Of a stretch of DNA of 64,000 bases, positions 10,130 through 19,304 are shown in pieces (within the stretch, counting starts at the first letter, position 1; each line of letters opens with the position of its first letter). The notes under the pieces are model-generated. The model searched no databases. It saw nothing but the letters and a program-made list of their open reading frames with translations, and was not told the origin of the DNA. A program made the position numbers and the translations under genes. Location: positions 620,001-684,000 of the forward strand of contig NZ_CP104166.1 of assembly GCF_029982035.1 (NCBI RefSeq), read 5' to 3'. Source of the DNA: Megaera polyxenophila (GTDB lineage Bacteria; Pseudomonadota; Alphaproteobacteria; Rickettsiales; Rickettsiaceae).

Positions 10130-11166
10130 TAAAATACCGCTATATTCCATAAAAGAGAGGTAAAGGCTTTATTTGCAAACTTTTCTGACCATAATGGATA
10201 AGTAATAAACATAGTCGATAAAATAAGTGCTAAATAATATATTGGATTTAGTATCAAGCTATATTCATTCTGAACAGTTTTAGGTAATGAGTAAACGCTA
10301 GATGATATTATTAATACACAAAATAACCCAAAATAGACAAAAATTCTTTTTTCTCTCGGGGTGTTGTTCTGACAAAATGTAATTAAATTGAAGTTCTTTA
10401 TTGATTGGATAAATTGGTATCTTTTTCTTGCTCTTTCTGCTCTCAAAGAATCTAATGAAGGGGTATCTTTTACCCCTCTCCATCCCCCTTGTTCGCGAAG
10501 TATATAGTGACTACCTATAAAAAATATTGCATTAGCAACCATTCCAGGCACTATGCTATCGATTTCAGAGAAAAACTTAAAATACATTACAGTAATAAAG
10601 CCTGCTGTCATACCTATTAAAACTGCTCTGCTTGAGCTCCGGAAACCAAAAATAGCTAATATTAAAGGTACCGATACTATTGGCATATAAAAGCTATATG
10701 TAGCTAGGACGAGCTCAAGTAAGTTATTTAAAAATAAGCTTAGTAGTAAAGCGAAAATGCCTATTAAGAAAGCAGCAATACGTACAAATAATAGGTGTTT
10801 TCTTTCTGTTAATTTTAAGTTCATGGTTTCTGAAATGTCATAAGCAAATAATACAGCAGAGGAATTAATATAACTATCTGCTGTAGACATTATCATTGCC
10901 ATGATTCCCATGATAAAAAGTCCTTTAAAACCATTAGTAAGGTAATGGTTTACAATGTAAGGTATAACGTTACCTGAATCTAAAGGTGGAGCATTATCTG
11001 CTATTAACATAACACCGATAAAGGTATTGACAATAAGATCACAAATAATAACAAAAAAACCAGCAATAATGAAAGATTTAGAAACTTGGATAGTGTTCCT
11101 TGCCATTGAGATTCTTTGAAAAACCGCTGAATCAATGCCGGGTATCATAAAAAAGAGAAATAAAAA
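10130..11166 (-). pseudogene. Symporter-histidine kinase fusion, middle part
   Basis: The second piece of the gene: most of the SLC5-type Na+/solute symporter (conserved FQRISMARN, the DSYINSSAVLFAYDI segment, many membrane helices) and the start of the following membrane linker. It is bounded on both sides by IS91-like copies. The open frame that continues to 9949 is chimeric: its last ~60 codons are antisense IS sequence. Upstream it joins in frame to the 12980-13690 piece (…NFLNIL|FLFLFF…). Confidence 0.88.
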
Positions 11167-11318
11167 CAAGATAAGCCACCTATCGGTGGCAGCTTAAAAG
11201 AAGATACTCTTGACCGATAAATATTTATGGAGGATTATAATACTGGTATTTGATTTGTTTTAACTTGAGTTATAAAGACTGAATGTTAGACATACATAAG
11301 ATAATATATAATTGAGTT

Positions 11319-11573
11319 ATGAGTAACTTGCACTCTGAGCAGCATTTGGTCAATGAATTAGCGGTAAAAACTCTTAAGGCCATTTCTAAAGAGCAAGCAA
11401 TTCCTTACAGCAGGATCAAAAAGATTTTTTCCGAAGGAGATAAGGAAATAGCCAAGGCTTTCTGGATAATGTTGCGAAAAATATCTCCCAATCATAAGTA
11501 TAATTCTGTTTACTATTGCCCTGATTGTAAAGAATTTGATTTAGAACGCAAAGGAAGAAAGATTCCTTGGTAA
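11319..11573 (+). CDS. IS91-like accessory ORF, 84 aa, CxxC protein (copy 4)
   Basis: Identical in protein sequence to the ORFs at 238-492 and 8468-8722. Function unknown. Confidence 0.5.
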   Translation: MSNLHSEQHLVNELAVKTLKAISKEQAIPYSRIKKIFSEGDKEIAKAFWIMLRKISPNHKYNSVYYCPDCKEFDLERKGRKIPW

Positions 11574-11597
11574 GAAAACATTAACTATAAGTAATTT

Positions 11598-12776
11598 ATG
11601 GAAATAGTCGGTAAAGGAATATCTATAAAACATATTTTTCTAGACCGTGGTAATTGGTCTCGATTTCGCTAAAAAATACGGCAAGCTAAGATACGGCATT
11701 ATTTTCAACGTCACTAAAGTTATATCGTGTGGAACGAAATATTTAGGATTTAAACGTTATAGCTGCCGTGATTGTAACCGCAATAAATCGGTAGCATTCA
11801 GCTGTAAAGGTAGGTTTTGTTCTCGTTGTGGTAAGAAACAAACGGATCAATGGGTGAGTAAGGCTAGCAATGTTCTACCAAAAACACGATGGCAGCACAT
11901 TACATTTACAATGCCGGACTCTTTATGGCCGATATTTTGGCTCAATCGTGATCTGTTTGGATTGATTTCCGGTATTGCAGCAGGAATTATTAAGGAGATA
12001 GCTACAAAGAAAAATCTTGTGGTTGGTATATTTACTGCCTTACACACTTTCGGTAGAGATTTAAAACGCAATGTTCATATCCATTTATCGGTTACTTGCG
12101 GCGGTATAAATAGCAAAGGCAAGTGGCAAAAATTATTTTTTCCTGCCGAACCTATTAAAAAAATGTGGAGACATAGAGTCCTTGAGTTATTTCGCTTTCA
12201 ATATATCTCAAGTAATTTGAAGTTGCCGTCCGCATATCAAAATGCTGAGAATTTTAATAACTGGATGAGTAGTTTATACGAAATCAGTTGGTATGTTTAT
12301 TTACAAAAACCATCGGATGATCATAAACGCAACATAGAATATTTAGGGCGGTATATAAAACGCCCCCTATTTCCGAGACAAGAATAGAAAATTACGACGG
12401 AAAGCAGGTAACGTTTAAATTTCTTGATCACTATAATAATACAATTGATCGCATAACTATGCCCGTGATGCAGTTCATAGCTAGTCTGATTATGCATATA
12501 CCAGATCGTTATTTTCGAATGATTAGGTATTACGGTTTTTTATCTAATAGAACTAGGGGCGTACAATTACCTATCGTATATAAGGCAATTAATCAAATCG
12601 TTCATAAGAAAACCAAGCTCATTAGTTGGAGATTAATGATTTGGTTGAATTTTAAAATAGATCCTCTGTTTTGCTATAATTGCAATAAATGTATGAATCT
12701 GCGGCAAGTTTATTACGGTTTATCTCCGCCATTGTTATTAATAAGAATCAATGAATTATTATCAACGCCTAGATAA
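11598..12776 (+). pseudogene. IS91-family transposase, two frameshifts (copy 4)
   Basis: ATG at 11598, +1 shift near 11667, 246-aa segment ending at 12387, -1 shift near 12364, C-terminal segment ending at 12776. Both shift sites have the same local sequence as in the other copies. One silent difference (ACC for ACT near 12612) is visible in the last segment. Confidence 0.75.
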
Positions 12777-12979
12777 CATCATTATGGCGAACACTTCTTT
12801 CACGTCTTAGCCACATAATTTGTAAAACTGAACCTATTTTTAGATAGATTCTGGCAGAGATTTTTATAAAAGTGTTGATAATTTCTAATATTGTGGCTTG
12901 TAACTACATTTTATTAAACGAATTTTCAAAGTTTTGATTAACAATTTTTCTGGTTACAAATTTTGAAATTCCTATACTA

Positions 12980-13690
12980 TAAAATATTCAAAAAATTAGG
13001 GTCGTGATAGTCAAATACTGCATGATAATTAAATGAAGGGTGTTGATTTATAGAATTAAATACTGTTTCGGCCTCAGGTAATGCAGACCAAATGACAAAA
13101 GCTATTATCGGCATTACTACACCGAAAGCAAAAAACTGAATCATATCTGTAAAAGTAACTGACTTAATTCCTCCAAAGGTAGAATAAGTAATAATTATCA
13201 AGCTACTTGCCGCTATTGCATATATTCCAGGAATACCAAGCCAACTATTTAATAATGCTGCTAAAATTGAAAATTGCATTGCGACATTTCCTACGGCGGG
13301 GAATATTCCTGATACTGCTGTTATACTTCTTATGTGTTTACCATAAATACTACCCATTGCGTCTGCTACTGATAACTTTCCTAAAAATTCGGCCATCCGT
13401 GGGGCATAAAGGTAGGAAATTATAAAAAAAGACATTGCATCACCTAGTCCTGGGATGATAAAATATAGTCCGTTGTTATAAGTTTCAGTTGTAGTAACAG
13501 TAAAACTTGCTCCACTGAGCCAAGTAGCAACTATAGTAGCAGCAATAGTTGCAGTGCTAAAATTTCTATTACCTATAGCATATTCTTTTATTGTCTTTAT
13601 ACTTTTTCCAGAGTACAAACCAACTATTAGGTTAATTACTAAAAAGGATATAACTATTATTATATCTATATTACCCACTAGGTTATTCAT
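12980..13690 (-). pseudogene. Symporter-histidine kinase fusion, N-terminal part
   Basis: The first 237 codons of a Na+/solute symporter of the SSS (SLC5) family. The start is MNNLVGNIDIIIVISFLVIN, with conserved features such as YAIGNRNFSTATIAATIVATW and TYSTFGGIKSVTFTDMIQFF. The reconstructed gene (12980-13690 + 10130-11166 + 7271-8315) totals about 930 aa and resembles CbrA-type proteins, in which an SLC5 transporter is fused to a histidine kinase. These are known or suspected to sense small solutes. The three pieces are separated by two IS91-like copies, so the native protein cannot be made. Confidence 0.88.
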
Positions 13691-13865
13691 TGGTTTGTCA
13701 CTGCTTAGGTTGATTATTTGTATGTTATATTGAGTATTATGTAGAATAAATAAAAATTTTCTAATTTTTTAGATAAAAGTATTCAGGGGATAAAATTAGT
13801 GAATTTACAAATATGCAAGCAAATACACTAAAAAACCGTTCTGTTATCGTAAATAAATCATAAAA

Positions 13866-14466
13866 AATCAACCACTTTCATCTGAGAGATGAAAGTTTGA
13901 TCTTTGCGACTAGAAGTCGCTTATCAAGCTAAAGCTCATTCTAGCCTAATATTTGAAGTAAAGTCGGTCTCATGAGCGTCAGTGTGTTTGTTGATATATT
14001 CGTTAATCATATCATCTGTAACATTACCGCTAGTTGAACTGAAGTATCCTCTGCCCCATAAATGTCTACCCCAGTATTTCTTTTTTAGTATCGGAAATTC
14101 TTCCTGTATTCTTTTAGATGATCTTCCCTTAGCTTTCTGAACAAATTCACTAATTTTAATATGCGGAGGAATATTTGCAAATATATGGACATGGTCGCTT
14201 GATACAACGCCATTTTCTATCTTTATACTCATTTCCTCAGCTACCTGTAACACTAGTTCCCGAACACGTTTTTTTATGTCGTAAGTAAGTACCTTATAGC
14301 GATATTTCGTTATCCATACTATATGATAACGATGATAAAAAACTGAATGTGATCTTTTGTTATAGTAAGTCATAGACTTATGATGCTACCGCATCATGGC
14401 GCATTAGACAAGCTAAAGCTTTTCCATCTGGAAGATGGAGGTTTTCACCACCAAAGGGACTATAAA
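13866..14466 (-). mobile_element. IS200-type element, copy A (601 bp)
   Basis: A 601-bp unit, apparently identical to 61955-62555; the ends are set by where the two copies diverge. One end has a perfect hairpin (ACTTTCATCT-GAG-AGATGAAAGT) followed by a second (GCGACT-AGA-AGTCGC). The other end has TCCATCT-GGA-AGATGGA. Terminal hairpins in place of inverted repeats and a single tnpA are typical of IS200 in the IS200/IS605 family. Confidence 0.93.
13936..14373 (-). CDS. tnpA: IS200-type transposase TnpA (Y1 HUH)
   Basis: A 145-aa single-strand transposase. The HUH pair is in SSDHVHIFANIPP and the catalytic Tyr lies in the C-terminal helix region (MINEYINKHTDAHE). Length and composition fit IS200 TnpA, which cuts at hairpin ends and moves as single-stranded DNA. 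No TnpB partner is present. Confidence 0.93.
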   Translation of the reverse strand: MTYYNKRSHSVFYHRYHIVWITKYRYKVLTYDIKKRVRELVLQVAEEMSIKIENGVVSSDHVHIFANIPPHIKISEFVQKAKGRSSKRIQEEFPILKKKYWGRHLWGRGYFSSTSGNVTDDMINEYINKHTDAHETDFTSNIRLE

Positions 14467-14700
14467 GTCCCTAGTTGTCCTTTGCCTGAAACTCAGTGTT
14501 AAACTTTTATCAGAATTTCTGGTATGAGTAGTAAGTGTTGCGCTTTGCAACGATGATGTCGGATAAAGTATTAGTACTTAATTAACAAATTAATATATTA
14601 TTAATTTACGTTGTTTATAATTATAATTACGGCGTATTATATGTTTAATCTTAAGGTTTTAATTCAATAAACGTAAACCTAATTTAGGGGGATAATTAAT

Positions 14701-14964
14701 ATGTTTCAAATATTTATGATGCTAACCAACGGAGCTATGTGTGTTATGAGTACTTGGTCATTTGCCCAATCTTTTTATGATAATTACAATAAGAAAGCAG
14801 CAGAAATAAGTAAGAACCCAGCAGTTGCTGTTCCGGCAAAGCTTGTACATTTAGGTTCCGGGTTTATGTACCATGAACACCATAGTTATAGCGATAATTT
14901 ATCTACAGTTAAGTTATCTGGTGTTATTAAAAGTGATGAACATGAGGAAGTTGAAATAGCATAA
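14701..14964 (+). CDS. Small exported or membrane protein, unknown function (87 aa)
   Basis: Not recognised. The N-terminus (MFQIFMMLTNGAMCVMSTWS) is hydrophobic and could be a signal or anchor segment. The rest is polar, with a His cluster (MYHEHHSYS) and an acidic end (DEHEEVEIA). A purine-rich ribosome site (AGGGGG) sits about 8 bases before the ATG, and the AT-rich ~230 bp upstream has room for a promoter. It stands alone between an IS200 element and the convergent dksA. The ribosome site and lack of an alternative frame make it likely real. Confidence 0.6.
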   Translation: MFQIFMMLTNGAMCVMSTWSFAQSFYDNYNKKAAEISKNPAVAVPAKLVHLGSGFMYHEHHSYSDNLSTVKLSGVIKSDEHEEVEIA

Positions 14965-15128
14965 TTACTCAGTATATCATTAGCTAATTTCCTGTGTGAA
15001 TAGTTATAAAATATTATTACTTAGGCAAAATTTACTTTGCATCTTCTCACAAGAGATTAGCTAGATAACGACCCCAAGGGTTAGTGTTTATCCCCTCAAT
15101 GATAAAAACAGAAGTATACTAAAACTTT

Positions 15129-15563
15129 TTATGAATCGAGAAGATCCTCATCAATATGAGTCTTTTCGTAATTCTCGTGACGTTCTTGCGCTTCTATACA
15201 CAAAGTAGCTACAGGCCTTGCTTCGAGTCTTTTAATACCTATTGCTTCTCCTGTTTCTTCGCAGTAACCGTAGTTACCTGTATTGATCCGCTCAAGGGCA
15301 GATTCTATCTTATCAATTAATTTGCGATAGCGATCCCGGGTTCTAAGCTCAATAGTTGTTTCTGTTTCAACACTTGCACGATCATTTAAATCCGGTTCAT
15401 TCCAGGTTTCTTCTTTTAAATGATTTAATGTTTCCCTAGATTCCGCAAGTAAACCATTGCGCCAATTTAAAAGTTTTTGTTTAAAATATTCCAACTGCAT
15501 TGGATTCATATATTCTTCATTTTCTGAAGGTTTATAACCTTGTGGCAGAATAATTTTATCCAT
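15129..15563 (-). CDS. dksA: RNA polymerase-binding transcription factor DksA
   Basis: A 144-aa stringent-response cofactor that binds the RNA polymerase secondary channel with ppGpp. The coiled-coil tip has the DLNDRAS motif, and the C-terminal domain reads GYCEETGEAIGIKRLEARP then TLCIEAQERHE. Only one Cys of each expected CxxC pair is present (CEET and CIEA), so the zinc finger is of the degenerate kind seen in many alphaproteobacterial DksAs. I chose ATG 15563 (MDKIILPQGY) because AAGGAGG precedes it at good spacing. The longer open frame to 15638 adds an unlikely hydrophobic leader. Confidence 0.93.
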   Translation of the reverse strand: MDKIILPQGYKPSENEEYMNPMQLEYFKQKLLNWRNGLLAESRETLNHLKEETWNEPDLNDRASVETETTIELRTRDRYRKLIDKIESALERINTGNYGYCEETGEAIGIKRLEARPVATLCIEAQERHENYEKTHIDEDLLDS

Positions 15564-15639
15564 TTTAACCTCCTTTTTCAAAACAGGTTTAATATAGTAT
15601 AAAAGACAATAAAAAGGCAAGGTAAAATAATTAAACAAC

Positions 15640-16590
15640 TTATTTTGGATTAAGCGGTTTTTTATCTAAAGATAATTTTGCTTCAGGATGGGATTTGTTA
15701 TAAACACTTTCTAAATGACTTAAATTAACTTTTGTATATTTTTGAGTGGTCGACAGGCTTTTATGGCCAAGCAACTCTTGAATGGATCTTAGGTCAGCAC
15801 CATTTTCTAGCAAATGGGTCGCGAAGCTATGGCGAAATGAATGTGAACTTAAATGTTCTGGTAAACCGTAAATACGTCTTAATTTAACTAATTCAGAATT
15901 AAAGTTACATCTGTGTAATACTTTCCCTGTTTTGCTTCTAAATATAGGTTCATTTTCGCATATATTGTAAGGCAACTCTTTTAAGTACTCCAAAATAAGC
16001 TTTTTTACATTATCAATCCACGGTACTAACCTTTCTTTATTGCCTTTTCCAATAACTTTTATGTATTCGGTTTCCTTAATATGTTGTTTTGTTATTGATA
16101 ATGTTTCCGAAATTCTCAGGCCACTAGCGTAAATTAAGGTAAGCAAGCTTCTATTGCGCAAATCAATCCACCGAGTTTCGCTTAAAGAGGCTACTTTATC
16201 TAGAGAAAATAATGTATCTTCTTTAGATAATGCTTTTGGTAAAGTTTTGGCTTTTTTAGGGCTAGATACTGTATATATTGAGTGGCATACAATATTCCGT
16301 GTTTTTTCCAAGTACTTATAAAAGCTTTTTACTGAAGATAAAGCTCTTGCACTTGAGCTAGCCTTGTAATCGGAAAATCTGCGATCAGATATCCAGCTCC
16401 TGATAAGCCTTATATCTACTAAGGAAATAGATTTCAAACTGACGGATTCTTCAGAATAATTACTGATAAAAGCAAAATAAGCTTTTACATCATTTAAATA
16501 TGCTTCTCTAGTATTTTTAGAATAGTTTTTTTGCAGTTCGAGATAAGATTGCCACTCTTTAACTATACTTGTGATTTCTGAACTAACCAT
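15640..16590 (-). CDS. xerC: Tyrosine recombinase XerC
   Basis: A phage-integrase-type recombinase that resolves chromosome dimers at dif with XerD. An N-terminal SAM-like core-binding domain is followed by the catalytic domain: Arg in ASGLRISETL, Lys in GKGNKERLVP, HxxR in SHSFRHSFATHLL, then LLGHKSLSTTQKYTKV with the nucleophilic Tyr. The ending VYNKSHPEAKL is XerC-like. I favour ATG 16590 (MVSSEITS) over TTG 16626, which would overlap the preceding gene. It appears to be in a minus-strand run with the umuD-like gene, the 95-aa gene and dksA. Confidence 0.92.
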   Translation of the reverse strand: MVSSEITSIVKEWQSYLELQKNYSKNTREAYLNDVKAYFAFISNYSEESVSLKSISLVDIRLIRSWISDRRFSDYKASSSARALSSVKSFYKYLEKTRNIVCHSIYTVSSPKKAKTLPKALSKEDTLFSLDKVASLSETRWIDLRNRSLLTLIYASGLRISETLSITKQHIKETEYIKVIGKGNKERLVPWIDNVKKLILEYLKELPYNICENEPIFRSKTGKVLHRCNFNSELVKLRRIYGLPEHLSSHSFRHSFATHLLENGADLRSIQELLGHKSLSTTQKYTKVNLSHLESVYNKSHPEAKLSLDKKPLNPK

Positions 16591-16600
16591 TAGTTTGGAT

Positions 16601-16888
16601 CTAAAATTGGTTTCCTCTTTGAGCAAATTCGTTATTATATTTTATATTATCGTAACCTAATTCTTTTGCTGTTACTACTGCAGAATAGTCGTCATAAGCG
16701 TCAACAACTATACCTTTTATTTTTTCAGGAAACTCCCTTTGAAGTGTCTTAAAAATATAATCAATAACCCTCATGCCGTAATATCTGGTGCTTCCTTGAG
16801 GGTTACTCAGTATTACAGGCTCAGCAGTCCGAGATAAATATTTTCTTGCACTCTGTATATTCTGGATTTCGTAAATTTCTAATACCAT
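16601..16888 (-). CDS. Hypothetical protein, 95 aa, between umuD-like and xerC
   Basis: Not recognised. The protein has a mixed alpha/beta look (GIVVDAYDDYSAVVTAKELGY) and no membrane segment. A strong ribosome site (AAGGAGG) lies 9-10 bases before its ATG. It starts 15 bp after the umuD-like stop and ends 10 bp before the chosen xerC start, so co-transcription is likely. It may be a lineage-conserved cytosolic protein. Confidence 0.7.
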   Translation of the reverse strand: MVLEIYEIQNIQSARKYLSRTAEPVILSNPQGSTRYYGMRVIDYIFKTLQREFPEKIKGIVVDAYDDYSAVVTAKELGYDNIKYNNEFAQRGNQF

Positions 16889-16903
16889 ATATTGTAACCC
16901 TCC

Positions 16904-17419
16904 TTATAAACTTCTAAGTATTTTTATTACTACTCCCCAAATATGAACTTCTGAATTTTCTAAAATCGGAATAGGATCAAAATCTGGATTTGCTGGAAGT
17001 AAGTAAGGTTTCATTTTAAGAAAACCAAGTCTTTTAACTGTTAACATCCCATCTATGGCAGCAATAATTATTTTACCTTCCCCAGGTTTAATACTACTGT
17101 CAACAAGCAAAATATCACCTTCATAAATTCCTGCATCTATCATTGACAGGCCAGAAACTTTCACGCAAAAAGTCGTACTAGGATTCCTAATTAAAAGAGA
17201 ATTCATATCCACCATCTCCTCTATATGATCATCAGCTAAAGAGGGGTAACCAGCTTCTACTTTTGAGCTAAAAAGCGGGATTTTATAACCGCCATTAATG
17301 GAGTAATTTTTTACGTCCTCCAGCAAATATTCTGGCACCCTAATAGCTTTTGTGCTGGTGCCGTATTTACCCTGTCCTTTTGGTCTTCCAGCGCCGTTTC
17401 TTTTACCACCATGTTTCAT
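16904..17419 (-). CDS. umuD: UmuD/LexA-type S24 peptidase protein
   Basis: 171 aa. The C-terminal two-thirds is an S24 self-cleaving domain: Ala-Gly cleavage site in SKVEAGYPS, catalytic Ser in VSGLSMIDAGI, catalytic Lys in LTVKRLG. The short basic N-terminus (KRNGAGRPKGQG) is not a LexA winged helix, so UmuD-like is the better name than LexA. UmuD normally partners UmuC in error-prone DNA polymerase V, but no umuC lies in this window. I see no clear SOS box upstream. It could act with a distant umuC or as a small repressor. Confidence 0.8.
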   Translation of the reverse strand: MKHGGKRNGAGRPKGQGKYGTSTKAIRVPEYLLEDVKNYSINGGYKIPLFSSKVEAGYPSLADDHIEEMVDMNSLLIRNPSTTFCVKVSGLSMIDAGIYEGDILLVDSSIKPGEGKIIIAAIDGMLTVKRLGFLKMKPYLLPANPDFDPIPILENSEVHIWGVVIKILRSL

Positions 17420-17538
17420 TTGTACTACTTAACCAGTTGGATGAGAATTTATTAAAATACACAGAAACTCATCTTGAAATATGTACATTTATTTTATAAC
17501 ACATCTCTGTGGTAATAGAAAGAAGTTTTTTTAATTTT

Positions 17539-18909
17539 TTAAATAAGAAAGAAGAAGGCAAGTCCAAGAAAGCTAAAAAAGCCAAGTGCATCTGTAAGTG
17601 CCGTCAGAACCACACCAGAAGAAGTTGCTGGGTCAATATCAAAATGATCCAGAATGATTGGGATACTAGAGCCAAGTAATCCTGCAGCGGTAAAATTAAT
17701 TATTATCGCAGCAGTGAAAACTAGGCTTAAATTTAAATCAGAAAAAGGTATATATATAATTAACGATCCTATAATTGCCAGAGCGAAGCCATTTAATAAA
17801 CAGACAAATATTTCCTTTAAAATAACTTTCGTTATGTATATCTGTTTTATTTCCCTATTGGCTAACGCCCTTACAGTAACAGTCATTGCCTGGGTGCCAG
17901 CATTACCACCCATACTAGCAACAATAGGCATTATGGTAGCAAGGGCGATTAATTTCTCTATGGCATCGCTAAATTGGTTAATAACGAGGGAAGTAGCACA
18001 AGCTGTAATTAAATTAATAAACAACCAAGGAAATCTATGCTTTACAGTTGCATACAGATTATCAAATATATCGCTAGTATTGATACCGCCTAGATGTAAA
18101 AATTCGCTTTCGGTCTGTTCTTCAATAATGTAAATCATATTATCTATTGATACGCTTCCCACTAGCTTTCCTTTTTTATTTACAACCGGTACAATAGTTA
18201 AAGCGTATTGTTTGAATATAAAAGCTATTTCATCAAGTTTCGTACTAGTTTCGGCAATTTTAAACTCTGAATTCATTAAATTGATTAACGGTTCGCTAGG
18301 TAAGCTTTTAACCAAAGTGCATAATAATATATTACCCACCGGCTGGTATTTACTATTTACTACAATTCCAGCATGGAAATCATGAGTAATCTTGCTTTTG
18401 CGTATATGCTCTATTGCTTGTTCTACTGACCAATCTTCTTGAAAAGCAATAAAATGTTTTTCAACTATTCGACCTACTGTATTTTCCGGATATTTAAAAC
18501 CTTCAATTATTTGTTTTCTTTTATCAGGGTTTAAGTTTTTTATTATCTGATCTTTTAAATCTTCGTCTAAGGTGTCTATTACCTCAATGCAGTCCTCGAT
18601 ATCTAACTGATTTATTAGCTTAACGGTTTTGTTAATACCAAAGGCTTCTATTGCAGCCTGTTTATTACTATCGCTCAACCAGACAAGAGTCTCTGGCTCT
18701 ATATCGTCTGCAATTATCGGTAAAACTAGGTCGTATAATTTATGATTGGTATTGTCTAGAAAATCTGCTAAATCTGCATAATGTAAAGCAAGAAGGGCTA
18801 TTTTTACATTATCTATTTTATCATTATCAATTAGATAATTTATATGCTCAAAAGTTTCAGCTAGTTTTTCCTGGTAATCAGATAAAATAGTGTTTTGAGA
18901 ATTTTGCAT
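17539..18909 (-). CDS. mgtE: Magnesium transporter MgtE
   Basis: A 456-aa Mg2+ channel of the inner membrane. The layout is an N-terminal superhelical domain (about residues 30-135), a CBS pair (about 136-260, including GRIVEKHFIAF and VPVVNKKGKLVGSV), and five transmembrane helices carrying the signature SMGGNAGTQAMTVTVRAL. Length matches the family. The start is supported by an AAGAGG site just upstream. It stands alone in its region. Confidence 0.95.
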   Translation of the reverse strand: MQNSQNTILSDYQEKLAETFEHINYLIDNDKIDNVKIALLALHYADLADFLDNTNHKLYDLVLPIIADDIEPETLVWLSDSNKQAAIEAFGINKTVKLINQLDIEDCIEVIDTLDEDLKDQIIKNLNPDKRKQIIEGFKYPENTVGRIVEKHFIAFQEDWSVEQAIEHIRKSKITHDFHAGIVVNSKYQPVGNILLCTLVKSLPSEPLINLMNSEFKIAETSTKLDEIAFIFKQYALTIVPVVNKKGKLVGSVSIDNMIYIIEEQTESEFLHLGGINTSDIFDNLYATVKHRFPWLFINLITACATSLVINQFSDAIEKLIALATIMPIVASMGGNAGTQAMTVTVRALANREIKQIYITKVILKEIFVCLLNGFALAIIGSLIIYIPFSDLNLSLVFTAAIIINFTAAGLLGSSIPIILDHFDIDPATSSGVVLTALTDALGFFSFLGLAFFFLI

Positions 18910-19304
18910 ACATATATACCTCTTAAAGAGAAGTTTTACAGATCTTTTTAATATGTAGTTCTTAAGCAGCCACTATTTATAAAAGAACCGTGAAATAGTA
19001 GCATAAAACTTTTATTGCTACAACTAGCAAATGGAATGGTTAATAATTAAATTATTAGATCAAATCAGGTAATTCTGTCTCATATAAACCGGATAATCCA
19101 AGATGAAATTCGTTCTCTGAACTCATTGCTGGTTTCATAGTTTAAAAACGGGTGGGTTTTTATTCTCGTCGATAAGATTTTGGAACTGCAGCTTTTGTAT
19201 TGGAATTTTTGATGATTTTATAATCAAATTGCTTAATTTTTGGCAATTTGGGCAGTATTCTCCCTTTAGCTTCATCCGCACCTTGTTTAATCCATGCTTA
19301 GCCG
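18910..19304. other. Gene-poor spacer with a possible gene remnant
   Basis: 395 bp without a convincing gene. On the minus strand, about 19163-19297 holds an open stretch of some 45 codons without a start, beginning WIKQGADEAKGRILPKLPK and ending YRRE. It could be the tail of a gene cut by the adjacent IS5-like element. Nothing else is supported. Confidence 0.35.

Larger units (their letters stand above)
11167..12979 (+). mobile_element. IS91-like element, copy 4 (subtype A)
   Basis: A full-length 1813-bp unit inserted antisense in the symporter part of the fusion gene. Excision gives AATAAAAA|TAAAATATTC and restores the frame without a gap relative to the paralogue. Its 3' end matches copy 1, so the two hits in this gene came from two different IS lineages, not one event. 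Confidence 0.92.

Noticed and set aside
86..12979. Large direct repeats as a possible CRISPR or phase-variation cassette
   Set aside because: The repeats are whole 1.8-kb transposable elements with a transposase; no short regularly spaced repeats with spacers or Cas genes are seen.
16591..16626. XerC start at TTG 16626
   Set aside because: It overlaps the preceding 95-aa gene and lacks family similarity; ATG 16590 fits without overlap.
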